From NCBI GenBank assembly GCA_902175065.1, contig CABIIJ010000038.1, forward strand, positions 1 to 42,959: a stretch of DNA of 42,959 nt, in the 5' to 3' direction. Positions 32,232-40,365 of the stretch are shown here, one piece after another. The notes beneath the pieces are model-generated. The model searched no databases, was not told the origin of the DNA, and saw nothing but the letters and a program-made list of their open reading frames with translations. The translations under genes and the position numbers were made by a program. Positions within the stretch are counted from its first letter, which is position 1; every line of letters begins with the position of its first letter. The stretch is from an uncultured Comamonas sp. (lineage in GTDB: Bacteria; Pseudomonadota; Gammaproteobacteria; Burkholderiales; Burkholderiaceae_C).

Positions 32232-33621
32232 ACTTGCCGCGCAACTGCACGCCATGCTGCAACAGGGCAGCGCACGGCTGCGCCAGCCCGTGCCGCTGCC
32301 CAGCCATGGCACCCTGACGCGGCTGACCGGGCTGGTGCTGGAAGCATCGGGCCTGCGGGCGCCGGTCGGGGCGCAGTGCCATCTGCAAATGCCGGGGCAG
32401 GAGCCGGTGCTGGCCGAGGTGGTCGGGTTTGCCGGCGACCGGGCCTTTCTGATGCCGGCGGGCGATATTCAGGGCCTGTCCTGCGGTGCCACGGTGACAC
32501 CGGCACAGCCCTTCATTCCGCCGTTGCGCCTGGGCGATACCGAAGTGCCGGACATGGCGCCCGGGGTGCTGCGCCTGCCCATGGGCGATGGCCTGCTGGG
32601 CCGGGTGGTCGATTCCCAGGGCATTCCCCTGGACCACGGCGGCGACTTGCGTGACGTGCAGGCCAGGGAGCTGGAGCGCGAGCCGCTCAATGCCATGGAG
32701 CGTGCCCCGGTGCGCGAGAGCCTGGATACCGGCGTGCGGGCCATCAACAGCCTGCTGACCGTGGGACGCGGGCAGCGCCTGGGCCTGTTTGCCGGTTCGG
32801 GCGTGGGCAAATCCGTGCTGCTGGGCATGATGGCCCGCTATACCCAGGCCGACATCATCGTGGTGGGTTTGATCGGCGAGCGCGGTCGCGAAGTCAAGGA
32901 ATTCGTCGAGGATATCCTGGGCGCCCAGGACCGGGGCCGCGCCGTGGTGGTGGCTGCGCCTGCCGATGCACCGCCGCTGCTGCGGATGCAGGGGGCCAGC
33001 TACGCGACGGCGGTTGCCGAGTATTTCCGCGACCAGGGCAAGCACGTGCTGCTGCTCATGGATTCGCTCACCCGTTACGCCCAGGCACAGCGCGAGATCG
33101 CCCTGGCGATTGGCGAGCCACCCGCAACCAAGGGCTACCCGCCGTCCTGTTTTGCCAAACTGCCGGGGCTGGTCGAGCGCAGCGGCAATGGCTTGAACGG
33201 TGTCGGCTCCATCACGGCGTTCTATACCGTGCTGTCCGAGGGCGACGACCAGCAAGACCCGATTGCCGATGCCTCGCGGGCGATTCTGGACGGGCACTTC
33301 GTGCTCTCCCGCGCCCTGGCCGAGCAGGGGCACTATCCGGCCATCGATATTGAGCAATCGGCCTCGCGGGTGATGCACAACGTCGTCTCGCGCGAGCATT
33401 TCGAGTTAGCTAGGCGGTTTAGAGCCGTCTATTCCTGCTATCAGAAAAGTAAAGATTTGATACAAGTAGGGGCTTACGTGAATGGCTCCGACCCGCAGGT
33501 GGACGAAGCCATCCGCTTGCAACCAAATATGAGCAAGTTTCTCCAACAAACCATGTTCGAGGCCGCGCCGATGGAGCAAAGCCTTGCGGATATGGCAGCG
33601 GTGCTGACCCCCGCTGCCTGA
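32224..33621 (+). CDS. fliI: Flagellum-specific ATP synthase FliI
   Basis: This 465-residue ATPase belongs to the type III export machinery and is homologous to F1-beta. Walker A is [19 protein letters not shown] near residues 186-204, and Walker B is [19 protein letters not shown]. The catalytic Glu lies in [15 protein letters not shown], and the conserved [18 protein letters not shown] is intact. The start is the ATG inside the end of fliH (8-bp overlap), which gives the right length; the open frame further upstream is shadow. Oddly, codons about 393-417 (33401-33475) are AT-rich and include TTA, AGG, AGA, ATA and GTA, unlike the rest of the gene, while the protein sequence there stays normal. 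Confidence 0.96.
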   Translation: MAELAAQLHAMLQQGSARLRQPVPLPSHGTLTRLTGLVLEASGLRAPVGAQCHLQMPGQEPVLAEVVGFAGDRAFLMPAGDIQGLSCGATVTPAQPFIPPLRLGDTEVPDMAPGVLRLPMGDGLLGRVVDSQGIPLDHGGDLRDVQARELEREPLNAMERAPVRESLDTGVRAINSLLTVGRGQRLGLFAGSGVGKSVLLGMMARYTQADIIVVGLIGERGREVKEFVEDILGAQDRGRAVVVAAPADAPPLLRMQGASYATAVAEYFRDQGKHVLLLMDSLTRYAQAQREIALAIGEPPATKGYPPSCFAKLPGLVERSGNGLNGVGSITAFYTVLSEGDDQQDPIADASRAILDGHFVLSRALAEQGHYPAIDIEQSASRVMHNVVSREHFELARRFRAVYSCYQKSKDLIQVGAYVNGSDPQVDEAIRLQPNMSKFLQQTMFEAAPMEQSLADMAAVLTPAA

Positions 33622-33644
33622 AATGACGACGGAAAGGGGTGGTT

Positions 33645-34109
33645 ATGTCTGCATTGAATGCGTTGATGGTTGCCATCGAGCTGGCAACGCGCAAGCGTGA
33701 CGAAGCCCGCCAGGTGCTGCGCGAGCGCCAGCAATCCCACGCTGCAGCCCAGGCCCAGATGGACCAGCTGCAGTCCTATATGCAGGAAATGCAGCAGCGC
33801 TGGGGCGCCCAGGAAGGCGCACAGTTCAAGCCCGAGGTGATGTACCACCACGACCAGTTCATGCAGCGCCTGCAGCATGCCGTGGAGCTGCAGGCCCGGG
33901 TCATGCGTGACCAGGAGCTGCGCTTGCAGGCCGCCCAGCATGCGCTGATGACCACGGAGCTGCGCTTGTCCAGCCTGGAAAAAGTCGTACAGATGCGCCG
34001 CCGCGACATGGCGCTGGCGCAGCAGCGGCGCGAGCAGAAACAAACCGATGAACGGGCGGCGCTGCAGTTCATCGGACGCACTTTTGGCATGCAGTTTCAG
34101 GAGGTTTAG
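33645..34109 (+). CDS. fliJ: Flagellar export protein FliJ
   Basis: This 154-residue coiled-coil stalk protein links the FliI ATPase ring to FlhA and cycles export chaperones. Nearly the whole sequence is a long antiparallel coiled coil rich in Gln, Glu, Arg and Met (RKRDEARQVLRERQQSHAAA; QRLQHAVELQARVMRDQELR; MRRRDMALAQQRREQKQTDE). The family C-terminal RTFGMQFQEV end is present. The start at ATG 33645 has GGAAAGGGG upstream; a GTG two codons earlier is less likely. It lies 23 bp after fliI and 3 bp before fliK. Low sequence conservation is usual, so position is part of the evidence. Confidence 0.92.
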   Translation: MSALNALMVAIELATRKRDEARQVLRERQQSHAAAQAQMDQLQSYMQEMQQRWGAQEGAQFKPEVMYHHDQFMQRLQHAVELQARVMRDQELRLQAAQHALMTTELRLSSLEKVVQMRRRDMALAQQRREQKQTDERAALQFIGRTFGMQFQEV

Positions 34110-34112
34110 GCC

Positions 34113-35300
34113 ATGACGATCACTTCCTCCTCCACGTTGTCCGCCTCGGCTGCTGCGGGCAAGGCCTCGGCTGCTGCGGTCGACAAAAAATCCCCGTCCG
34201 GTGAGGACCCGGCAGTGCCTTTCGAACAGTTGCTGCAAGGGCTTGCCCGACCGGTTGCAGAGCAGGACGGGAATGGCGGGCAAGACCTGGCCAGCGGAAC
34301 CGATGCCGAGGCTGCCCTGCTGGTGCCCGGCGCCGTTCTGGGGCTGGAGCATATGCACAGCCTGGTCGGGCAAACCCTGCGCCTGGATACCCAGGCCGAC
34401 CGGGCCCAGCGTGACGGCAGCTTTGCCGCCCATGCACCCGCCTTGCCCTCGGCCATGCCGGCGGCGGGTCATTCTGCTGGGGACGTGCCGATTGTGGCGC
34501 TCGGGGTGCAGCCGCTGGGCAGGGATGCCGCAGCAGCACCGGCCGCTCAGGCCATTACCGCCGATGCGCAACTGACCCAACTGGAGCAGGCCGCGGACGA
34601 TGCGCAGGCCATGGGCGGTGCAGCGGTCCAGGAGGACGCCCCTGACGCGGAGGCTGGCCGGATCGTGTTGCAAACCGGGGTCTGGCAACTGGTTTCGCCA
34701 GCGGCGACGGCACCTGTGGCGGCGCTGGCCGGGCAGATCGGGCAGTGGGCCGCACAGTGGCTGGGGACAAGGGGGGCCGGGCGGCCCCAGGAACAGGCCG
34801 GCGAGAGCCGGCAGGAAAGCGTCGTGCCGGGGGGCATGTCCCAGGGCAGCAGCCAGTACCGCCTGACCGAGCAGGCAGTGCAAGCGGCGACTGCCAGCGA
34901 GCATGCGCAAAACGATGCAGAGCCGCAGGGGCAGGAAGACTTGCGCTTTTGGCTGAAAGGCGACCAGCAGCGCGGCGAGCTGCTGCTGCAGCGCGATGGC
35001 CAGCCCGTGCGTGTCCAGGTGCATATGCGGGGCAATGAGGCGCACGTGGTTTTCCGCTCCGACCAGGCGGATCTGCGCCAGCTCCTGGATGCGGGGTTGA
35101 GCCAGTTGGGGGATTTGCTGGCACAGCAGGGGCTGGCGCTGGCCGATGCCCAGGTGCAACCGGATGCCCGGCAGGGCCAGAACCAGGAGGCCCCGGCGTG
35201 GGGGCCGGGCCGCCAGGGACGGGTGGTCGTGGAGGACCCGGCGGCACAGGCACCCGCGCAATCCCTGCCATCGACCGGGCGCTTGAATGTGTATGCTTGA
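34113..35300 (+). CDS. fliK: Flagellar hook-length control protein FliK
   Basis: This 395-residue secreted ruler sets hook length and switches export specificity through FlhB. Residues 1 to about 265 are low-complexity, Ala/Gln/Gly-rich and poorly conserved, as expected for the ruler part. The C-terminal hook-length domain is at about 268-350 (DLRFWLKGDQQRGELLLQRD; VQVHMRGNEAHVVFRSDQAD; LRQLLDAGLSQLGDLLAQQG), followed by a disordered Gln/Pro tail. AGGTTTAGG precedes the ATG, only 3 bp after fliJ. Identity rests on the C-terminal domain and position. About 170 bp separate it from fliL, more than at other joints in the cluster. Confidence 0.9.
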   Translation: MTITSSSTLSASAAAGKASAAAVDKKSPSGEDPAVPFEQLLQGLARPVAEQDGNGGQDLASGTDAEAALLVPGAVLGLEHMHSLVGQTLRLDTQADRAQRDGSFAAHAPALPSAMPAAGHSAGDVPIVALGVQPLGRDAAAAPAAQAITADAQLTQLEQAADDAQAMGGAAVQEDAPDAEAGRIVLQTGVWQLVSPAATAPVAALAGQIGQWAAQWLGTRGAGRPQEQAGESRQESVVPGGMSQGSSQYRLTEQAVQAATASEHAQNDAEPQGQEDLRFWLKGDQQRGELLLQRDGQPVRVQVHMRGNEAHVVFRSDQADLRQLLDAGLSQLGDLLAQQGLALADAQVQPDARQGQNQEAPAWGPGRQGRVVVEDPAAQAPAQSLPSTGRLNVYA

Positions 35301-35472
35301 ACCGGTGATGGCGGAGAAATCAAGCGTGTTCGCAAGTATCCTGCCCGGAGCTTTGGCTTAATTTGGCTATGATTTGTCACTTTGGTAGTAAATAGAGAAA
35401 ATCCGCCCCCTACGAATGAAACTCCCAACCCGGTGTTGGTGGGGATGAGTCGGCTCAAACAAGGAAACCAAC
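35301..35472 (+). promoter_or_regulatory. Spacer between fliK and fliL, possible internal promoter
   Basis: This 172-bp gap is the largest in the fliF-fliR run and is AT-richer around 35340-35410. TATGAT at 35368-35373 is a good -10, but no -35 at proper spacing was found, and a GG-N10-GC sigma-54 pattern misses by one base. An internal promoter for fliL-fliR is possible but unproven. Confidence 0.3.
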
Positions 35473-36024
35473 GTGGCAACTACTGGTGCGGCAGCAGGCG
35501 ATACACCGCCAGCGAAGAGCGGAAAAAAATTAATTGTGATAGGTGCCATCGTGGTTCTGTTGGTAGTAGTGGCTGCCGGGGCGCTGCTGATGCTGAACCA
35601 GCAACGGGACGAGGATGCGGACGGTGGTGCCAAGGCAGCGGCCGTGGTCGTGCCGACCTTTCTGCCGCTGGAAAATCTGGTCGTGAACCTGGCCGATCCC
35701 GGCGGCGACCGCTTCATCCAGTTGGGGATCACGCTGGAGCTGCGGGACGAAAAAGTGGCCGAGCAGGTCAAGCAGTACATGCCCAGCATTCGTGACGGGA
35801 TCTTGCGTCTGGTGTCGCAGCACACGGCGGAAGATTTGCTGGGCCGCGAGGGCAAGGAGCAACTGGCGGCTGCCATTCGGGAAGAGGTGGCACGCCCCTT
35901 GGCGGCGGGGCAGAAGCGTGCCCGCGCCAGTGATGATGAGGATGAAGAGTTCGATGATGCACCGCGCCGAAAACCGGCCAATCCGGTTCGCCGGGTGCTG
36001 TTTTCCAGCTTCATCATCCAGTAA
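35473..36024 (+). CDS. fliL: Flagellar basal body-associated protein FliL
   Basis: This 183-residue single-pass inner-membrane protein surrounds the stator units and supports motor torque. A short cytoplasmic N-terminus precedes one membrane helix at about residues 19-41 (KLIVIGAIVVLLVVVAAGAL). The periplasmic FliL domain includes PTFLPLENLVVNLADPGGDR and QLGITLELRDEKVAEQVKQY, ending in VRRVLFSSFIIQ. An acidic insert DDEDEEFDDAPRRKP near 150-165 is unusual in length. The start is GTG 35473 with AAGGAA 8 bp upstream. It is 20 bp before fliM. Confidence 0.94.
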   Translation: MATTGAAAGDTPPAKSGKKLIVIGAIVVLLVVVAAGALLMLNQQRDEDADGGAKAAAVVVPTFLPLENLVVNLADPGGDRFIQLGITLELRDEKVAEQVKQYMPSIRDGILRLVSQHTAEDLLGREGKEQLAAAIREEVARPLAAGQKRARASDDEDEEFDDAPRRKPANPVRRVLFSSFIIQ

Positions 36025-36044
36025 TTGAACCTGGAGCGGTTGCC

Positions 36045-37040
36045 ATGAGTGATTCTTTCCTGTCGCAAGAAGAAGTCGATGCCCTCTTGGAGGGGGTGAC
36101 GGGCGAGAGCCAGAAAACGGATGTTGTCGAGGCGGAAGAGGGTTCGTTTCGCAATTACGACATTTCCAGCCAGGAGCGCATCGTGCGCGGGCGGATGCCG
36201 ACGATGGAGATCGTCAATGAGCGTTTTGCCCGCAACTTTCGCATCGGTCTGTTCAACTTCATCCGGCGCAGCCCGGAAATTTCCGTCAGCAACGTCAGCG
36301 TGCAGCGCTACAGCGCTTTTCTGCGCCGTCTGGCGGTGCCGACCAACTTCAATATCGTCGGCATCCGGCCCTTGCGCGGCAATGGCCTGGTGGTTTGCGA
36401 ACCCTCGCTGGTGTTCGGCATCATCGACACCCTGTACGGCGGCGCCGGACGGTTGCAGACGCGTATCGAAGGGCGTGATTTTTCCGCGACCGAACAGCGC
36501 GTCATCAACCGTCTGGTGGATGTGATCAGCGAGGAGTACAAAAAAGCCTGGAATGGCATCTATCCGCTGGAGCTGGCCTACCAGCGCTCGGAAATGCAGC
36601 CGCAGTTCGCCAATATCGCCACCCCCAGCGAGATCGTGGTGTCCACGGCGTTTCAGCTGGAGATTGGCGACGTTTCCGGCTCCATCCACATTTGTATGCC
36701 GTACGCAACAATGGAGCCGATTCGTGATATTTTGTACTCATCCACCCAGGGCGACTCGATGGAGGTCGATCGCCGGTGGGTGAAGGTGCTGACGCGGGAG
36801 ATCCAGTCTGCCGAAGTCACCCTGGTGGCCGAGCTGGCCCGTGCGGATGCGTCGGTCGAGCAGTTGCTGGCGATGAAGCCCGGCGACTTCATCGAGCTGG
36901 TGCGTGAGCCGCGCATTCGTGCCTCCATCGGGGGAGTTCCCATCTTTGAGTGCCAATATGGCACCCACAATAACAAATACGCAATCCGCATTGAGCAGTG
37001 TCTGCGCAGTGTGGAGTCCAGTTGGACCGGAGAGAAATAA
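36045..37040 (+). CDS. fliM: Flagellar motor switch protein FliM
   Basis: This 331-residue C-ring protein binds phosphorylated CheY and reverses rotation. The N-terminal CheY-binding peptide FLSQEEVDALLEGVTGE is intact. The CheC-like middle domain carries RMPTMEIVNERFARNFRIGL, and the GG-loop region is IIDTLYGGAGRLQTRIEGRD. The C-terminal SpoA domain holds ASVEQLLAMKPGDFIELVRE and PIFECQYGTHNNKYAIRIEQ. GGAGCGG lies upstream of the ATG. The fliM stop overlaps the fliN start by one base (TAATG). Confidence 0.97.
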   Translation: MSDSFLSQEEVDALLEGVTGESQKTDVVEAEEGSFRNYDISSQERIVRGRMPTMEIVNERFARNFRIGLFNFIRRSPEISVSNVSVQRYSAFLRRLAVPTNFNIVGIRPLRGNGLVVCEPSLVFGIIDTLYGGAGRLQTRIEGRDFSATEQRVINRLVDVISEEYKKAWNGIYPLELAYQRSEMQPQFANIATPSEIVVSTAFQLEIGDVSGSIHICMPYATMEPIRDILYSSTQGDSMEVDRRWVKVLTREIQSAEVTLVAELARADASVEQLLAMKPGDFIELVREPRIRASIGGVPIFECQYGTHNNKYAIRIEQCLRSVESSWTGEK

Positions 37041-37483
37041 TGGCGATAGACCAGAACAACGACACCCCAGGCGGCGACGATCCGTTTTCGGACTGGGCCG
37101 AAGCTCTGGAGGAGCAAAAACAGGTGGATGGCACGGCCACGCTGGATGCCGAGCAGGGCGGGCCTCTGACCGGGACGCCCAGCAGCGCCTACGCGCCGAC
37201 CGGGGCGGAGGTGCCGGTCAACGACATCAATATGGTGCTGGACATTCCGGTGCAGTTGTCGGTCGAACTGGGGCGTACCAAGGTGCCGATCAAATACATC
37301 CTGCAACTGGCCCAGGGTTCGGTCGTGGAGCTGGATGCCCTGGCAGGCGAGCCGATGGACGTTCTGGTCAATGGTTATCTGATCGCCCAGGGCGAGGTGG
37401 TGGTGGTGAACGACAAGTTTGGTATCCGCCTGACCGACGTGGTCACGCCTTCGGAGCGCCTGCGCCGCGTCAGCCGTGGCTGA
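37040..37483 (+). CDS. fliN: Flagellar motor switch protein FliN
   Basis: This 147-residue C-ring protein has a variable acidic N-terminal region of about 60 residues (DDPFSDWAEALEEQKQVDG). The compact SpoA domain follows: INMVLDIPVQLSVELGRTKV, then YILQLAQGSVVELDALAGEP, VLVNGYLIAQGEVVVVNDKF and GIRLTDVVTPSERLRRVS. It works with FliM in the switch and also docks FliH to the C ring. The start is ATG 37040, overlapping the end of fliM; its last 8 bp overlap the GTG start of fliO. Confidence 0.97.
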   Translation: MAIDQNNDTPGGDDPFSDWAEALEEQKQVDGTATLDAEQGGPLTGTPSSAYAPTGAEVPVNDINMVLDIPVQLSVELGRTKVPIKYILQLAQGSVVELDALAGEPMDVLVNGYLIAQGEVVVVNDKFGIRLTDVVTPSERLRRVSRG

Positions 37484-37814
37484 CAGCCTGAGCACTTCCC
37501 TGCTGGCTTTGGTGGCCATGGTGATTGCCATGGCCGCTTTGCCGTGGGGGCTGCGCCGCTGGCAGCTGCGCCGCCAGGTGACCCAGGGATTGGTTCAGGT
37601 ACAGACCCAGGTGCTGGGGGCCGTGGCCATCGGGCCGGGGCAGCGGGTGGTGACGGTGCAGGTGCAGCGCGGGGACGCCATGGCGTGCCTGGTGCTGGGG
37701 GTGACGGCGCAGAGCATCCAGTGCCTGCATGTGCTGTCCGATGCGCCCACAACACCGTCAGGGGCCACGGCGGATTTCGCCCAGGCATTGGTCACCGAAC
37801 AGGGCAAGGATTGA
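37476..37814 (+). CDS. fliO: Flagellar biosynthesis protein FliO
   Basis: This 112-residue single-pass membrane protein helps assemble the FliP ring of the export gate. One membrane helix lies near residues 6-25 (STSLLALVAMVIAMAALPWG), followed by a basic segment and a small cytoplasmic beta domain (VLGAVAIGPGQRVVTVQVQR; CLVLGVTAQSIQCLHVLSD). It begins with GTG inside the end of fliN and its stop overlaps the fliP start (TGATG), so all three are translationally coupled. Low conservation is normal in the family, and position supports the call. Confidence 0.9.
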   Translation: MADSLSTSLLALVAMVIAMAALPWGLRRWQLRRQVTQGLVQVQTQVLGAVAIGPGQRVVTVQVQRGDAMACLVLGVTAQSIQCLHVLSDAPTTPSGATADFAQALVTEQGKD

Positions 37815-38560
37815 TGACGATGCGCTGGGTGAGGTCTTTGGGATTGTTGGTGGCCGGCGTGCTGCCGGCCTTGGCGTGGGCGCAGGCTGCGCCCAGCCTG
37901 CCGCTGATGGTCGGCAGCAATGGCAACAACAGCTTTTCGGTGCCGATCCAGACGCTGCTGTTCTTTACGGCGCTGTCGTTTCTGCCCGCCGTGCTGTTGA
38001 TGATGACCGGCTTCACGCGCATCGTGATCGTGCTGGGGCTGATGCGCCAGGCACTGGGCACGCAATCGTCTCCGCCCAACCAGGTGGTGATCGGCCTATC
38101 GCTGTTTCTGACGCTGTTTGTCATGGGGCCGACGCTGGACAAGGTCTACACCGATGCGTACAAGCCCTTCAGCGAAAACACCTTGAGCTTCGAGGAGGCG
38201 CTGCCCCGGGCCGAGGCGCCCGTGCGGGCCTTCATGATTCGCCAGACGCGCCAGTCCGACTATGCCTTGTTCGCCCGCCTGGCCAAGCTGCCCGAGGGGA
38301 CGTCGATCGAGGAGGCGCCGTTTCGTGTGGTGGTGCCGTCGTTCGTCATCAGCGAGCTGAAAACGGCGTTCCAGATCGGTTTCATGATCTTCATCCCCTT
38401 CCTGGTCATCGACATGGTGGTGGCTTCGGTGCTGATGTCGCTGGGCATGATGATGCTCTCGCCGGTGCTGGTGGCGCTGCCGTTCAAGCTGATGCTGTTC
38501 GTGCTGGCCGATGGCTGGAATCTGCTCGTCGGCTCGCTGGCCGCCAGTTTTGCCACGTAG
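37814..38560 (+). CDS. fliP: Flagellar export gate protein FliP
   Basis: This 248-residue core export channel subunit forms five copies with FliQ and FliR. A cleavable signal peptide, as known for FliP, is visible (SLGLLVAGVLPALAWAQAAP). Membrane segments include LFFTALSFLPAVLLMMTGFT, VIGLSLFLTLFVMGPTLDKV, FQIGFMIFIPFLVIDMVVAS and VALPFKLMLFVLADGWNLLV. The family motif TGFTRIVIVLGLMRQALGTQ and the methionine-rich MSLGMMMLSP gasket loop are present. ATG 37814 overlaps the fliO stop; ATG 37820 is an alternative. Confidence 0.96.
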   Translation: MTMRWVRSLGLLVAGVLPALAWAQAAPSLPLMVGSNGNNSFSVPIQTLLFFTALSFLPAVLLMMTGFTRIVIVLGLMRQALGTQSSPPNQVVIGLSLFLTLFVMGPTLDKVYTDAYKPFSENTLSFEEALPRAEAPVRAFMIRQTRQSDYALFARLAKLPEGTSIEEAPFRVVVPSFVISELKTAFQIGFMIFIPFLVIDMVVASVLMSLGMMMLSPVLVALPFKLMLFVLADGWNLLVGSLAASFAT

Positions 38561-38587
38561 GCCACCTAGCGCAGGAGTGCTGCCATC

Positions 38588-38857
38588 ATGACCCCCCAAT
38601 CCGTCCTGACCTTTGCCCGCGAGGCGCTGTCGCTGCTGCTGATGGTGTCGCTGCCCGTGCTGCTGACGGTCATGGTGGTGGGTTTGGTGGTGAGTATTTT
38701 TCAGGCCGTCACGCAAATCAATGAAAACACCTTGTCGTTCGTGCCCAAGATGATTGCAGCGGTGATCGTGTTCCTGGTCGCCGGGCCGTGGATGATCAGC
38801 ATGGTTGTTGATTTCATCCGCCGCACCTTTGAGAACATCCCGATGGCGCTGGGTTAG
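38588..38857 (+). CDS. fliQ: Flagellar export gate protein FliQ
   Basis: This 89-residue protein has two membrane helices (LLLMVSLPVLLTVMVVGLVV and MIAAVIVFLVAGPWMISMVV) joined by the conserved loop FQAVTQINENTLSFVPKM. FliQ winds around the FliP/FliR core of the export gate. AGGAG lies upstream of the ATG. It is 27 bp after fliP and 24 bp before fliR. Length and loop sequence match the family exactly. Confidence 0.96.
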   Translation: MTPQSVLTFAREALSLLLMVSLPVLLTVMVVGLVVSIFQAVTQINENTLSFVPKMIAAVIVFLVAGPWMISMVVDFIRRTFENIPMALG

Positions 38858-38881
38858 CAGCGGGCAGGCCGGGCGGCGAGT

Positions 38882-39646
38882 GTGATTGGTTTTTCCGAAG
38901 CTCAGATCATGGCGTGGCTCTCGCCCGTCATCTGGCCGTTTTTGCGGGTGCTGGCGCTGTTTTCCGTGGCCCCGGTGTTTTCGCAGCGGGCCATGCCGAT
39001 GCGCTACAAGGTGGGCATGGCCTTGGTGATCGCCCTGGGGGCGCAAGCCACGCTGGCCGGCCAGCCGGTGATTGCGGTGAATGCGCCGCAGGCCGTGACG
39101 GTGGCGATCCAGCAGGTGGGCATCGGCTTGTCCGTGGGATTTGCCGCCCGGCTCATCATCGCGTCGATGGAGATGGTGGGCGAGGCCATCGGCTTGCAGA
39201 TGGGGCTGAATTTCGCCTCCTTTTTCGACCCGGTCAGCGGTGGCCAGCTGAGTGCGGTATCGCGCTTCCTGGTGCAGACCTTCACCTTGTTCTTCATTGC
39301 GGTCAATGGCCATATCTTTGTTCTGATGGCCGTGCTCAAGAGCTTTGAGGTGTTTCCCGTGGACGGGCATTTTCTCGATGCCATCGCACAAATGCGGCTG
39401 CATGAGCTGGGCGGGGCCTTGTTTGCCAGTGCGTTGTGGATTGCCTTGCCGATGATGGGGCTGCTGCTGTTCGTGAACCTGACCATGGGGGTGATCACCC
39501 GTATCGCCCCGCAGATGAATATTTTTGCGGTGGGCTTCCCCATCACCCTGACGCTGGGCATGGTGGGCATTACCGCGACGCTGCCGGTCATGGAGCAGCC
39601 GTTTTTCCGCTTGCTGGAGCGGGCGTTTGTCGTGTTTGGTGTCTAA
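38882..39646 (+). CDS. fliR: Flagellar export gate protein FliR
   Basis: This 254-residue integral membrane subunit closes the FliP5-FliQ4-FliR1 export channel. Segments include WLSPVIWPFLRVLALFSVAP, PMRYKVGMALVIALGAQATL, GEAIGLQMGLNFASFFDPVS, FLVQTFTLFFIAVNGHIFVL and ALPMMGLLLFVNLTMGVITR followed by IAPQMNIFAVGFP. All are characteristic. The start is GTG 38882, giving MIGFSEAQIMAWLS; the ribosome site is a weak GGCGG. It is the last gene of the fliF-fliR run; flhB and flhA are not in the window. An AT-rich repeat follows. Confidence 0.95.
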   Translation: MIGFSEAQIMAWLSPVIWPFLRVLALFSVAPVFSQRAMPMRYKVGMALVIALGAQATLAGQPVIAVNAPQAVTVAIQQVGIGLSVGFAARLIIASMEMVGEAIGLQMGLNFASFFDPVSGGQLSAVSRFLVQTFTLFFIAVNGHIFVLMAVLKSFEVFPVDGHFLDAIAQMRLHELGGALFASALWIALPMMGLLLFVNLTMGVITRIAPQMNIFAVGFPITLTLGMVGITATLPVMEQPFFRLLERAFVVFGV

Positions 39647-39735
39647 AAATAGAGCTGCTTGCGCTTTATTGGTAGGGATTGCAGATATGAATGTATCTGA
39701 ATTCCTTTATTTGTAAGCGGTAAAAGCTACATTTT
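39647..39735. repeat. AT-rich intergenic repeat, family copy D
   Basis: This convergent spacer between fliR and the response regulator has an AGCTGC-TT-GCGCTT motif at 39653-39666 and a right arm at 39696-39720 (core GAATTCCTTTATTTGTAAG). The arm resembles the elements near 1718, 21453 and 27999. Outer ends AAAAATAGAGCT and AGCTACATTTTTT are roughly inverted. No T-tract terminator is clear. Confidence 0.5.
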
Positions 39736-40365
39736 TTAAACCAACTGGTTGCGGATGGCATACACCGTCAGCTCCGCATTGTTGGCCAGTTGCAATTTCT
39801 CCAGAACCCGGGCGCGGTAGACGCTGACGGTTTTCGGGCTGAGCATCAGCTCCTGGGCAATGTCCGTCAGACGCTTGCCGCTGGCAATTTTTTGCAATGT
39901 CTGCATTTCGCGCTCGGACAGCGCCATGTGCGCCGCCTGCTGGGTGGGGTCGGCCAGGCTGTCGGCCAGCATCTGCGCGACTTCTGCCGTGAGGTATTTG
40001 CGCCCGCTGTGCACGGTGCGCACCGCCTCGACCAGTTGCAGCGGATCGCCCGATTTGTTGGCATAACCCTGGGCGCCTGCCTTGATGCAGCGCAGCGCGT
40101 ACTGGTCTTCCGGGTACATCGACACCATGAGCACGCGGATGTGCGGGTGGCTTTCGCGCACGCTGGCCAGCACTTCCAGGCCGTTGCGTCCCGGCATGTC
40201 GATGTCCAGCAGCAGCACCTGGCAGGCGGCGCTGTGCAGCAGCTCGCGCAGTTCGGTGGCATTGCCCGCTTCGCCGGTGACGCGGATGTCCACCGCCTCG
40301 GCCAGGGTGTCGCGGATGCCGCGGCGCAGCACGGCGTGGTCGTCACACAGTACAACGTGGATCAA
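39736..40365 (-). CDS. NarL/FixJ-family response regulator
   Basis: This 209-residue response regulator has an N-terminal receiver domain with acidic pocket CDDH (Asp8, Asp9), phosphorylation site Asp54 in LLLDIDMPG, and Lys104 in YANKSG. A C-terminal LuxR-type helix-turn-helix follows at about residues 145-205 (LSEREMQTLQKIASGKRLTD, then IAQELMLSPKTVSVYRARVL). It should act as a transcription factor when phosphorylated by the overlapping upstream kinase. The kinase stop lies 23 bp inside this gene, so the pair is co-transcribed and coupled. It lies between flagellar and chemotaxis genes, but its targets are unknown. Confidence 0.93.
   Translation of the reverse strand: MIHVVLCDDHAVLRRGIRDTLAEAVDIRVTGEAGNATELRELLHSAACQVLLLDIDMPGRNGLEVLASVRESHPHIRVLMVSMYPEDQYALRCIKAGAQGYANKSGDPLQLVEAVRTVHSGRKYLTAEVAQMLADSLADPTQQAAHMALSEREMQTLQKIASGKRLTDIAQELMLSPKTVSVYRARVLEKLQLANNAELTVYAIRNQLV

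Noticed and set aside
35353-35368. Sigma-54 promoter before fliL
   Set aside because: The GG and GC elements are 9 instead of 10 bp apart and flanking bases do not match TGGCAC/TTGCA.
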